Below the pieces are notes generated by a model. It was not told the origin of the DNA, searched no databases, and saw only the letters and a list, made by a program, of their open reading frames with translations. Both the position numbers and the translations under genes were made by a program. Positions 56,210 through 64,000 of a stretch of DNA of 64,000 nt are shown here, piece after piece. Source of the DNA: Tenacibaculum sp. MAR_2009_124. GTDB lineage: Bacteria > Bacteroidota > Bacteroidia > Flavobacteriales > Flavobacteriaceae. Each line of letters starts with the position of its first letter. Within the stretch, counting starts at the first letter, position 1. The stretch is from positions 1-64,000 of the forward strand of contig NZ_FNSF01000008.1 in the NCBI RefSeq assembly GCF_900105455.1, written 5' to 3'.

Positions 56210-58012
56210 ATGATTAAATTTTTTATTTTATTTCTCTCAGTATTCTTTTATAATATCTCAGTTGCACAAGAGAATAACACTTTAGAAGAAGAATTAAAAA
56301 AGGTCATTGGAAGCGAAAATTTAACTGGTGCTGTATGGTCAACTGTTAAAGATGGTGTGGTTACATCTGGGGCAATAGGCTTAAAGAATTCGGATACAAA
56401 AGAAATTTTAGAAAATGATGATAGAGTTTTAATTGGTTCAGTCACAAAAACACTAATTGCCACGGGTATTCTTCACTTAGCAAGCCGTGGAAAATTAGAT
56501 ATTGACGCTCCAGTTTACAAATTTTCAACTAATATAACCTTTAACAATCCTTGGAGAGAAAGTAATCCAGTTACAATTAGAGATTTATTAAATCATACAG
56601 CAGGAATTGAAGATTCTAGATTTTGGCAGGTTTTCAGTACTCAATCAACTTCTACTACACCACTAGAATATCTTTTTACTAAAAATCCATATGTATTGAA
56701 AGTGAGAACCATACCCGGAACTCGATTTTCATACTCAAATATGGGGTATTCATTCTTAGGTTTAATTATTGAAAAAGTTACTAAGAAACCTTATGAAACC
56801 TATCTGGATAAAAATTTACTTGTTCCTCTAGGCATGAAAAACAGTACTTTTCAATTTACATCTCAAAAAGGAAAGAATATTGACAAGCACCTAGCTATGG
56901 GACATTTTGACAATGGGAAAACACAAGAGAACATACCTATGTTTTTACGTCCCGCAGGTCAGTTTACCACAACTGCAAAGGATATGGCCAAATTCGCCAA
57001 ATTCTTAATGAGCAATGGTACTATTGATGGAAAGCTTTTTATTGATAAAGCCCTTTTAAATCAAATGGGAAGTCCAACATCAACAGAATCGTATAAAAAT
57101 GGATTAAAATCCGGCTATCAGTTTGGACTAAGCTACAGAGATCGATATGGAGTTGTAGGTAAATTTCATCGTGGAAATACAACTGGTTACATAGCAACAT
57201 TCTATCTATTCCCCGAGCAAAAAAAAGCGTTTTTCATAAGCTTTAATACTGATAGTGAAACTGCTAATTATGAGAAATTCAATGCAATTTTAATAAATCA
57301 CCTTGAGGTTAATAAGCCTGAACAACTGAATGTAAAAGAAAACTTACCCTCAAATATTGAAGAATTTGAAGGTTATTATAAAATGAAACCTGTTCGATTT
57401 AAACTCTTTGCTTACCTAGATTTACTTTTCAATTCCATAAAAGTGGAGAAGAAAAACAATAGCCTCCTTGTTAAATCAATTCAAAAAGAAACTTACACTA
57501 TTTTACCTGTTGATCGTAATTTATTGAGAAAAGAAGATAGAGTAAACTCTTCTCACGTTTTATACAAAAATGGAAATGTAGCCATAATTAGCGATGGATT
57601 AGTTACCTACGAAAAAGTTAACACAACTTATTTAGTTTTAATGTGGCTAAGTCTTATACTAGGATTAATTGGTATAATCTTTATTTTCTTGCGTGGATTC
57701 TATTTCCTGTTTCAGAAAAAACTGTTTAAAAAACACCAGGTAATAACGTTTCCATTTTTATCTATTTTAGGACTTTTAATTCCGATTCCCTTTCTTCTTA
57801 ATCAATCTTTCCTAAACTTAGGAGATTTCACATTAGCAAATGTTTTGTTAGCAATTGTAACAGGAGTTTTACCAATAGCAATGATTTTTGGTAGTCTAAA
57901 AATATGGAGAAACAAAACGTTTACAATAGATGCTATTGGAACTTTATGTATCTTACAGTGGGCAGTTGTTTTAATTTATTGGGGAGTATTTCCTTTTAGA
58001 TTATGGCATTAA
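56210..58012 (+). CDS. Membrane-anchored serine hydrolase of the beta-lactamase/class C family
   Basis: 600 residues. Signal peptide (residues 1-19, ending SVAQ), then a beta-lactamase-like domain (about 25-360) with SxxK in LIGSVTKTLIA (about residue 78), YSNMGYSF as the YxN motif and FHRGNTTGY as the third motif. A linker follows (about 365-465), then four to five membrane helices (about 468-600, MWLSLILGLIGIIFIFLRGF onward). Many such proteins are peptidases or esterases acting on D-amino acid peptides rather than true beta-lactamases. It lies 180 bases after the cassette array. Confidence 0.9.
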   Translation: MIKFFILFLSVFFYNISVAQENNTLEEELKKVIGSENLTGAVWSTVKDGVVTSGAIGLKNSDTKEILENDDRVLIGSVTKTLIATGILHLASRGKLDIDAPVYKFSTNITFNNPWRESNPVTIRDLLNHTAGIEDSRFWQVFSTQSTSTTPLEYLFTKNPYVLKVRTIPGTRFSYSNMGYSFLGLIIEKVTKKPYETYLDKNLLVPLGMKNSTFQFTSQKGKNIDKHLAMGHFDNGKTQENIPMFLRPAGQFTTTAKDMAKFAKFLMSNGTIDGKLFIDKALLNQMGSPTSTESYKNGLKSGYQFGLSYRDRYGVVGKFHRGNTTGYIATFYLFPEQKKAFFISFNTDSETANYEKFNAILINHLEVNKPEQLNVKENLPSNIEEFEGYYKMKPVRFKLFAYLDLLFNSIKVEKKNNSLLVKSIQKETYTILPVDRNLLRKEDRVNSSHVLYKNGNVAIISDGLVTYEKVNTTYLVLMWLSLILGLIGIIFIFLRGFYFLFQKKLFKKHQVITFPFLSILGLLIPIPFLLNQSFLNLGDFTLANVLLAIVTGVLPIAMIFGSLKIWRNKTFTIDAIGTLCILQWAVVLIYWGVFPFRLWH

Positions 58013-58257
58013 AAAAGGAGTTTGTCACAAAAAAAAAGTTAAGTGCTAAACGAAAAGTTGGTACTTATTAATAAACTCCAGCAAATTTAAAATTTGACTC
58101 TGTATCAAACCGAAAAGGAAGTCAACTTAATGATGATCTATTATAACCTAAGGAAACTTACCCATAGTTGTATCTTTGTCTAGGAATTATTTGGTTTATT
58201 AAAAAGCTAATTCAATAAACTCAAAAAAAGTTATTTCATGAAAAACGGTACCACCAT

Positions 58258-58611
58258 TTACAAAACGGACTTTCTATGTGCTAACCCCCATTCTACCATC
58301 GCATCTAAAACTATCACTATCTTTCTTCCGGAATCTGTGAGTTCATATTCAATTAGAACAGGTTTACTATCATATACTTTCCTAGTCAAAAGACTATTTA
58401 ATTCTAATTCTTTCAATTCTTTAGAAAGCATTCTCGGGGTAATATTATCAATACTTTCCTGGATATCTTTAAAACGTTTATTACCATATAACAAAGATGC
58501 AATAATGGGCATTTTCCATTTACCACTCACTACATTTAACGTATCGTTTATAGCTAACACATAACTTGTAGGACACTTTTTTACATCAGGGTAGGTCTTC
58601 ACTAATTCCAT
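58258..58611 (-). CDS. HxlR-family transcription regulator
   Basis: 117 residues from MELVKTYPDVKKCP; the longer frame to 58704 adds hydrophobic residues foreign to the family. Winged-helix HxlR domain: VVSGKWKMPIIASLLYGNKR, DIQESIDNITPRMLSKELKE, and YELTDSGRKIVIVLDAMVEW. A Cys at residue 13 matches the position used for redox or quinone sensing in YodB/HypR relatives. It is divergent from an NmrA/QorB-like reductase, the same pairing as ytfH-qorB in E. coli, and both promoters overlap a palindrome at 58636-58667. Confidence 0.92.
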   Translation of the reverse strand: MELVKTYPDVKKCPTSYVLAINDTLNVVSGKWKMPIIASLLYGNKRFKDIQESIDNITPRMLSKELKELELNSLLTRKVYDSKPVLIEYELTDSGRKIVIVLDAMVEWGLAHRKSVL

Positions 58612-58628
58612 AAAAAACAATTTCAGTA

Positions 58629-58684
58629 TACTTTTGTATAGTGATACTTTATAGATACTTACTATACAATATATATCAAAGATA
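58629..58684. promoter_or_regulatory. Face-to-face divergent promoters over a palindromic operator
   Basis: Plus-strand -7 box TACTTTTG (58629-58636) points to the reductase; minus-strand TATCTTTG (58677-58684) points to the regulator. Between them GTATAGT (58636-58642) and ACTATAC (58661-58667) form an inverted repeat, with a direct repeat GATACTT (58643 and 58654) inside. The two transcription starts would fall in the palindrome, so HxlR bound there could repress both. Confidence 0.55.
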
Positions 58685-58720
58685 GTAATTTTGCTCCATA
58701 GCAAATCAGAAAAACAGATT

Positions 58721-59593
58721 ATGATATTAGTAACAGGTGCAACAGGTAATTATGGTAAAAGTGTTATCAAATTTTTATTGAATAAAGGAGTTTCTCCGTC
58801 TAACATCTCAGCTTTAGTAAGAAGTGAAGAAAAATCCGCAGATTTAAAAGAAAAAGGTATAAAGTTGAAAGTAGGAGATTATTCCGATTATGATTCTTTA
58901 TTACTAGCTTTTGAAGGAATTGATAAATTACTTTTTGTTTCAGGAAGTGATATTATGGCCAGAACTGCACAACATAAAAATATTGTAAAAGCCGCACAAT
59001 CGGCAAAAGTTAAGCATATAATTTATACGTCCTTTATTCGAAATATTAATGTAGAAAATTCTGCCATAGCTTACTTACAACATGCACATTTAAAAACTGA
59101 AAATTGGATAAAACTAAGCGGTATAAACTATACTATCCTCCAAAATGCTCCTTATCTTGAAAACATAACTTTATTTCTAGGAAAAAACGTTATAGATACT
59201 GGTGTAATTTCTCTACCAGCTAAAGCGGGAAAATCGAGTGCAGTTTTAAGAGAAGAATTAGCCGAAGCTGCCGCACAAATATTAACAACTGGAGGTCATG
59301 AAAACAAAGTATACCCATTAACAAATACTGACCCTTATTCGTTTAAAGAAGTAGCAGACATTTTAAGTCTAATAACGGGTAATGATATCATGTACAACTC
59401 ACCAAACGCAGATAATTATCGAAAAACTCTGGAAGAATTTGGTGTTCCTAAAGAATATATCAATTTGTTAACCACATTTTCCGTTGCACAAGCCGAAGGG
59501 GACTTGGAATTATACAATAACAATTTAAAAATAATTTTAGGAAGAAAACCTCAAACCGTAAAAGAGTATCTGGAAAAAGTATATCTCAAATAG
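58721..59593 (+). CDS. NmrA/QorB-like NAD(P)H-dependent reductase
   Basis: 290 residues from MILVTGATGNYGKSVIKFLL; an upstream in-frame ATG at 58691 would add ten residues before the nucleotide-binding motif and is less likely. Rossmann GxxGxxG (GATGNYG), LVRSEEKSADLKEKGIKLKV, and the active region HIIYTSF. The length and pattern resemble QorB (quinone reductase 2) and related atypical short-chain dehydrogenases. Probably reduces quinones or other electrophiles with NADPH. Divergent from its likely regulator HxlR. Confidence 0.88.
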   Translation: MILVTGATGNYGKSVIKFLLNKGVSPSNISALVRSEEKSADLKEKGIKLKVGDYSDYDSLLLAFEGIDKLLFVSGSDIMARTAQHKNIVKAAQSAKVKHIIYTSFIRNINVENSAIAYLQHAHLKTENWIKLSGINYTILQNAPYLENITLFLGKNVIDTGVISLPAKAGKSSAVLREELAEAAAQILTTGGHENKVYPLTNTDPYSFKEVADILSLITGNDIMYNSPNADNYRKTLEEFGVPKEYINLLTTFSVAQAEGDLELYNNNLKIILGRKPQTVKEYLEKVYLK

Positions 59594-59634
59594 TATTATC
59601 AATAAAAAAAAGTTTAATAATCTAGTAATGAAAT

Positions 59635-59928
59635 ATGGAAAAAACTTATTTAACAATCGTTGCGACAATAAATCCAAAAGGAAAAGAAGAGTTATCAAAA
59701 TATCTTGAAAAAACAGAAATTCTTTACAAGAAAGTCAATGCCAAACCAGTTCATAAATTTATGATAACAAAAACCTTAATAGGAGAATCCACTCCTAATT
59801 TAGTTTCAATAATGGAATTCCAAAATATTCATTCCTTAAATGATGTATTTGAAAGTGATGATTATAAAGAACTAATACCTTATCGTGAAAAAGCATTCAC
59901 TAAATTAGAAGCTTTTATTAGTCAGTAA
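59635..59928 (+). CDS. Small DUF1330-like/dimeric alpha-beta barrel protein
   Basis: 97 residues. MEKTYLTIVATINPKGKEEL, then IMEFQNIHSLNDVFESDDYK and ELIPYREKAFTKLEAFI, a ferredoxin-like fold of the DUF1330 or monooxygenase-like type. It follows the reductase by 41 bases, so probably one transcript. Function unknown, perhaps handling the same electrophiles. Confidence 0.7.
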   Translation: MEKTYLTIVATINPKGKEELSKYLEKTEILYKKVNAKPVHKFMITKTLIGESTPNLVSIMEFQNIHSLNDVFESDDYKELIPYREKAFTKLEAFISQ

Positions 59929-59950
59929 ACTAATTTAGAATCAAGTATAC

Positions 59951-59974
59951 GACTCCAACTAAACTGTTGGAGTC
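59951..59974 (+). terminator. Hairpin after the DUF1330-like gene
   Basis: Stem GACTCCAAC/GTTGGAGTC, 22 bases past the stop; T-run is poor. Confidence 0.55.
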
Positions 59975-60278
59975 TATCACTTATACCAACCTTCTTCATC
60001 AATTCATTCTCCTTTTTGTTTAATCCTGTTCTTTTTTATTAAGAACAAATATGATGGGCTTTATAACTTCATATCAAAGTATTCATGAGTCCTGAATTTT
60101 ACTATTTTACTTTCTTCATATAAACCTTTACAGATTTATCCTTTGAAAATTTATTTCACTGAAATAAACTTAGCCTTACCCAAATATTTAACGCAATAAT
60201 TGAGATCGCATTACAATTTCTAAAATCTTACCTAAACATTATTAACACTACTATAACAATGTATTTAAACTATTTCAT
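59975..60278. other. Gene-free AT-rich intergenic region
   Basis: No gene or structure recognised before the TetR promoter. Confidence 0.45.
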
Positions 60279-60304
60279 TACATTTGTGACTGAACAGTCA
60301 GTCA
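60279..60304 (+). promoter_or_regulatory. TetR promoter with perfect operator and near-absent leader
   Basis: -7 box TACATTTG (60279-60286) runs directly into TGACTGA-ACAG-TCAGTCA (60287-60304), a perfect 7-bp inverted repeat of TetR operator type. The ATG follows one base later at 60306, so the transcript leader would be only about a dozen bases. Confidence 0.75.
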
Positions 60305-60305
60305 T

Positions 60306-60830
60306 ATGAATAACAAACAAAAAATAATTTTAGCCGCATTAGAACTTTTCGCTGAGAATGGGTATACAGAAACCTCTATTGATAAAATAGCGAAACGAGC
60401 CAATGTTTCTAAAGGATTAACTTATAACCATTTTAAAAATAAAGAAGAGTTATTAGTGGCTACTATTGAAAATACGATTACAAGGTTAACCTCTGAAATG
60501 ATGGAGATTAAAGAACTAAGCTTTCATTCATTCTTTACATCATTTTTTGAAAGCTTAAAAGTGAACACTAAAATTATTAGACTTTGTACTCTATTAATCG
60601 TCCATCCACAAACACCATCAAAAATTATTTCTTTATTAGAGAAACAAAAACATGAATTATTAGAACTCTTTTCTGTCTTATTACAAGATAAATACAAACA
60701 GAATTCTCGAACGGAAGCGGCTATTTTGCTCGCTACAATTGACGGAATTACATTAGACTATACTACCAATCCTAATCCAGATAACTTAAGTATTCTGCAA
60801 CAATATTTAATTGAAAAATATACCAAATGA
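60306..60830 (+). CDS. TetR-family regulator
   Basis: 174 residues. The N-terminal helix-turn-helix is standard TetR (ALELFAENGYTETSIDKIAK, RANVSKGLTYNHFKNKEEL). The C-terminal ligand domain is unassigned. An operator palindrome overlaps its own promoter, so it very likely represses itself and the two following genes. The next gene overlaps its stop by 4 bases (ATGA). Confidence 0.95.
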   Translation: MNNKQKIILAALELFAENGYTETSIDKIAKRANVSKGLTYNHFKNKEELLVATIENTITRLTSEMMEIKELSFHSFFTSFFESLKVNTKIIRLCTLLIVHPQTPSKIISLLEKQKHELLELFSVLLQDKYKQNSRTEAAILLATIDGITLDYTTNPNPDNLSILQQYLIEKYTK

Positions 60831-61348
60831 ACACATTTATAAAAATTATACTAACTGCTTTATTAGTCCTTATAGCTTCATTTCCATACTTCCAAAACGG
60901 TCAAGCTCCTGGAGGTTTAAGTGAACTCCAATATATGGGAATAATCCCCAGTATTATTTTAGTTGTTGGCTTCTTTACCGCCATTGCTTTTTATTGCTAT
61001 ACACTACAAAAAGTTTTACAAAATGTAAAACCTGATAATAGAACAAGAAAGCCTAAAAGCATCTGGTTTATGTACCTTATTCCTTTTAATTTTATTGAAG
61101 ACTTTTTTATTGTAATTGACGTCTCCAATTCACTTAAAAACGAAATGAAAACGAACAAGAACCTAACCAAGTTCGGCGATTTCGGTTTAACTTTAGGTAT
61201 TGGTTGGTCAGTCGCTCAACTATTTTCATTCATTCCCAATATAGCGGGTCAAATATCAGGTTTAATCGGTATTATATTATGGATAATTCATTGGGTTTTA
61301 CTCCATCGAATTAATAAAGTATTACAACAACCTACCCCTAATAAATAA
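60827..61348 (+). CDS. Small integral membrane protein regulated with TetR
   Basis: 173 residues with four hydrophobic segments (about 5-20, 38-58, 80-100 and 118-160). Not recognised. It overlaps the TetR stop by 4 bases, a sign of translational coupling. Function unknown. Confidence 0.7.
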   Translation: MNTFIKIILTALLVLIASFPYFQNGQAPGGLSELQYMGIIPSIILVVGFFTAIAFYCYTLQKVLQNVKPDNRTRKPKSIWFMYLIPFNFIEDFFIVIDVSNSLKNEMKTNKNLTKFGDFGLTLGIGWSVAQLFSFIPNIAGQISGLIGIILWIIHWVLLHRINKVLQQPTPNK

Positions 61349-61423
61349 TATTCTAAATAATTGTTCTCTAAGAAGATTAAGCATATTTTTGGTTACGCAA
61401 CAAAAATTGATACTAACCAAAAA

Positions 61424-62566
61424 ATGAACAACAAAATTTCACGAATGCAAGTAGGTGAAGGAAGAATTAGCGGAGCTATTTCGATATTCCTTGGAGCACT
61501 ATCATTAATTGGAATCTTATGCTTTAAATTTCCTGAACAATTAACAACCCCAGAGTTTCGGGAGATCTATTCGGCAGACATGGTTGAAAACCTAATGCTT
61601 GGAGCCATTATTGCCACCTTTCTTTTCGCATTGATTAGTTTGTTACTTAATAAAAACAAAAAAAAAGCAGTCATTGGAATTTGTTTAGGTGTTTTAACTA
61701 TTGTATTTGGTGGTTTTACTGTTGAAGGTAGAGCCGTAGATAAACTCGATTGGAGTGTTGGTTTAGATTGGCTTATTCTAGATTTATTTATAATGGCACT
61801 GTTGTTTGTACCCATAGAACTGGCTTTTCCAAAGAATAGGTTGCAATCTAAATTTCATAAAGAATGGCGTACCGATCTTATTTATTTTGGAATAAGTCAT
61901 TTAGCCATTCAATTATTCGGAGTTATTACAAAAAAGCCTGCCGTTGCTTTTTTTGGTTGGATGGACCTTGATCAAATTCATTTATGGGTTTCAGAATTAC
62001 CCTTTGTGGTTGAATTATTCTTAGCATTACTGATCACCGATATATTTCAATATTGGGCGCATAGAACATTTCATTCACATCATTATTTATGGAGATTTCA
62101 CTCCATTCACCATTCAACACAAAACATGGATTGGCTCGCTGGTTCACGAACCCATTTTATAGACATATTTTTCACAAGAAGCATGTCGTATATTCCACTT
62201 TATGTATTAGGTTTTTCAACATTAACCTTCAACGTGTATATATTATTTATCGCTATCCACGCAGTTTTAATCCATGCTAATACAAGAATCAATTTTGGTT
62301 TCTTAAAATATATAATAACGACTCCTCAATATCATCATTGGCATCATTGTGAGGAACCTGAACATTATGGAAACAATTTTGCGGTAGTCTTTCCTTTTAT
62401 TGATAAAATTTTTGGTACTTATTACCTCCCTGAAAAGAAATGGCCAAAAGGAACTGGGTTGGTAGATGCCTCATTCCCCAAAGGATTCTTAAAACAGCTT
62501 GTTTTTCCATTTACTAAAAACCCGTTTAAAAATGACTTACTCCCTGAAGAAAAGAGTAAGCGATGA
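61424..62566 (+). CDS. Sterol desaturase/fatty acid hydroxylase family membrane protein
   Basis: 380 residues from ATG at 61424; a TTG start at 61361 would add 21 residues and is less likely. Six or so membrane segments, and the di-iron histidine motifs HRTFHSHHYLWRFHSIHH (about 232-249) and YHHWHHCEEPEHYGNNF (about 321-337). The family oxidises or hydroxylates lipids, for example in sterol, fatty acid or carotenoid synthesis. Lipid substrate unknown. It follows the TetR pair by 75 bases and is probably under the same control. Confidence 0.9.
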   Translation: MNNKISRMQVGEGRISGAISIFLGALSLIGILCFKFPEQLTTPEFREIYSADMVENLMLGAIIATFLFALISLLLNKNKKKAVIGICLGVLTIVFGGFTVEGRAVDKLDWSVGLDWLILDLFIMALLFVPIELAFPKNRLQSKFHKEWRTDLIYFGISHLAIQLFGVITKKPAVAFFGWMDLDQIHLWVSELPFVVELFLALLITDIFQYWAHRTFHSHHYLWRFHSIHHSTQNMDWLAGSRTHFIDIFFTRSMSYIPLYVLGFSTLTFNVYILFIAIHAVLIHANTRINFGFLKYIITTPQYHHWHHCEEPEHYGNNFAVVFPFIDKIFGTYYLPEKKWPKGTGLVDASFPKGFLKQLVFPFTKNPFKNDLLPEEKSKR

Positions 62567-62676
62567 CAAAAAATATTAACAGACTTAGAGTTTCTTTCAG
62601 AAATAATTACAATTGTTAATGGGAGGTTTGTTTATCGACGAGTATTAATACCTTTTACCATTCAAAATTACGAACT

Positions 62677-63321
62677 ATGGACGAACAAATGAGAAAAAAA
62701 CTGGGAATAGAGGAAACTAAACCTGTTGATTGGTTCGAAACACTCTATTCTGAATCGAACGAACAAGGTGAAGGAGTTCCTTGGGCGAATATGGCTCCAC
62801 ATCCAGTATTTCAAACTTGGATAAACTTAAACTCTAATATTGGAATCGGTAAAACTGCCTTAGTTATTGGTTGTGGAATGGGTGATGATGCTATTGAACT
62901 TGAAAAGAATGGCTTTGAAGTTACCGCCTTTGATGTTTCTCATAGTGCCATAGAACTTTGCAAAAAACGTTTTCTTCATTCTAAGGTTTCTTTTATTCAG
63001 GCCGATTTATTAAAGGGAATTCATGAATGGAATCAAAAGTTTGATTTTGTTTTAGAAATTTTCACGATCCAAGCACTTCCTCCAAAATATGAAGATACCT
63101 TAATCAAAAATATCGCCGATTTTGTAGCTCCAGATGGACAACTTCTTATGGTTACAGAAGTTCAGAAAGAAAAACGGACTTTTAAAAAAGGCCCTCCATG
63201 GCTTTTAAATAAGAGTTATAAAAAGGCTTTTGAGTCCCATGGATTAAAGCTCATAGAACATTCGAGTTCTTACGAACCCCAAATGGGTGATGAATTACAT
63301 TTAAGTTTGTTTAGGAGTTAA
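62677..63321 (+). CDS. SAM-dependent methyltransferase, thiopurine-methyltransferase-like
   Basis: 214 residues. Class I methyltransferase fold: ALVIGCGMGDDAIELEKNGF (motif I), VTAFDVSHSAIELCKKRF, FDFVLEIFTIQALPP. The N-terminal WFETLYSESNEQGEGVPWAN is close to TPMT/TehB-like enzymes that detoxify sulfur or selenium or other small compounds. Substrate unknown. No operon partner is evident (110 bases after the hydroxylase gene). Confidence 0.85.
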   Translation: MDEQMRKKLGIEETKPVDWFETLYSESNEQGEGVPWANMAPHPVFQTWINLNSNIGIGKTALVIGCGMGDDAIELEKNGFEVTAFDVSHSAIELCKKRFLHSKVSFIQADLLKGIHEWNQKFDFVLEIFTIQALPPKYEDTLIKNIADFVAPDGQLLMVTEVQKEKRTFKKGPPWLLNKSYKKAFESHGLKLIEHSSSYEPQMGDELHLSLFRS

Positions 63322-63370
63322 TTTTACCTACGTCTTCATAATCGGACTCCAACTATACATACTATTTTAA

Positions 63371-63407
63371 CAAAAAATATCGAGAAGTAATTTAATACTT
63401 CTCGATA
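63371..63407 (-). terminator. Terminator of cysM
   Basis: Minus-strand stem TATCGAGAAGTA/TACTTCTCGATA followed by six Ts. Confidence 0.85.
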
Positions 63408-63480
63408 CAGTTGTTAATACGTCATCATCCGAATTGATAACTCGTTAATAATAATAATATTTTAAAACTTATATATCTTT

Positions 63481-64000
63481 TTATATACCGTAATCGTACA
63501 AATCAGAAGACAAATATCTATCTCCTCGATCACATACAATTGCCACAATAACTCCTTGGTCGATTTCGTCTGCAAGTCTTAAGGCAATATTCAATGCTCC
63601 TCCACTACTCATTCCTGCCATAATTCCTTCTTCTTTTGCCAATTTACGAGTCATTTCAGTTGCTTCGTCTGCACTAACTTCTAAAATTCGATCTACTTTT
63701 TTTCTATCAAATATTTTAGGCAAATACTCTGGAGACCATCTTCTAATTCCAGGAATGCGTGAACCTTCTTTTGGTTGAGCTCCTACAATCTGAACATTTG
63801 GATTTTGTTCTTTTAAATACGAAGAAACTCCCATAATTGTACCTGTTGTTCCCATAGCAGATACAAAATGTGTTACTTCTCCTTCTGTATCTCTCCAAAT
63901 TTCAGGTCCAGTAGTTTTATAATGTGCTTTCCAGTTATCATTATTTTCAAATTGATTTAGCATGAAATAACCTTCCTTATATTTAAGCTTCAATGCTTTA
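63481..64000 (-). CDS. cysM: Cysteine synthase (CysM type), 3' part; the start lies outside the window
   Basis: The visible 173 or so residues are the C-terminal part of an O-acetylserine sulfhydrylase: NDNWKAHYKTTGPEIWRDTE, SAMGTTGTIMGVSSYLKE (phosphate-binding loop for PLP), GIRRWSPEYLPKIFDR, and EEGIMAGMSSGGALNIALRL, ending DRGDRYLSSDLYDYGI. GIRRWSPEYLPKIF and the C-terminal sequence suit the CysM branch. It makes cysteine from O-acetylserine and sulfide. The frame runs into the window edge at 64000. Confidence 0.92.
   Translation of the reverse strand, partial: KALKLKYKEGYFMLNQFENNDNWKAHYKTTGPEIWRDTEGEVTHFVSAMGTTGTIMGVSSYLKEQNPNVQIVGAQPKEGSRIPGIRRWSPEYLPKIFDRKKVDRILEVSADEATEMTRKLAKEEGIMAGMSSGGALNIALRLADEIDQGVIVAIVCDRGDRYLSSDLYDYGI

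Overview
The window looks like the chromosome of a low-GC marine Flavobacteriaceae bacterium (Tenacibaculum or Aquimarina-like; the genus is a guess). Supporting signs are promoters with the Bacteroidetes -7 box TAnnTTTG, a type III glutamine synthetase beside a short ~340-residue one, methionine synthase split over two genes, a ~390-residue PurM, and very large RHS-like surface or secreted proteins.

Layout. 1-16544 (minus strand) is one RHS-like operon: a 2063-residue secreted protein, a mosaic leucine-rich-repeat/Ig/RHS-tail protein, a small LolA-like protein, and a giant third protein broken by about ten frameshifts that runs off the left edge. 16.8-17.8 kb is a dead IS3-type element. 17.9-26.3 kb holds purM, a 1.8-kb gene-free stretch with several probable small RNAs, two GNAT acetyltransferases, divergent glnN and glnA, and a Ca2+/Na+ exchanger. 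26.7-34.4 kb holds an SPFH membrane protein, two small conserved proteins, tRNA-Arg(ACG), a cytosolic clostripain-like protease, a sigma-54 activator, and divergent pirin and YceI genes with a GG-N10-GC sigma-54 promoter. 34.7-35.3 kb encodes two paralogous small RNAs. 35.6-41.2 kb is a methionine operon (split metH, metF) behind a SAM-I riboswitch.

The most unusual region is 42.2-56.1 kb. It reads as an integron-like cassette array without an integrase gene in the window. Five one-unit cassettes all point the same way. Each starts with a GTT-type core and ends just after its stop codon with the reverse complement of its own start, and neighbouring cassettes are joined by imperfect hairpins whose mismatches are almost all A/C on the top strand (so G-T wobble on the bottom strand, as in folded bottom-strand attC sites). 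Cargo: a restriction-modification system, then four genes for exported proteins. Two identical 2395-bp IS91-like elements sit at exactly the same position in the left core of two different attC-like sites. A piece of group II intron sits at the same position in a third. A DDE insertion sequence interrupts one cassette gene with a clean 6-bp duplication. The accessory tyrosine recombinase of the IS91-like element is readable only if two poly-A runs slip.

The right end (56-64 kb) holds a membrane-anchored beta-lactamase-like hydrolase, a divergent HxlR regulator/NmrA-type reductase pair with face-to-face promoters over a palindrome, a TetR-led group with a sterol-desaturase-like hydroxylase, a methyltransferase, and the 3' part of cysM.
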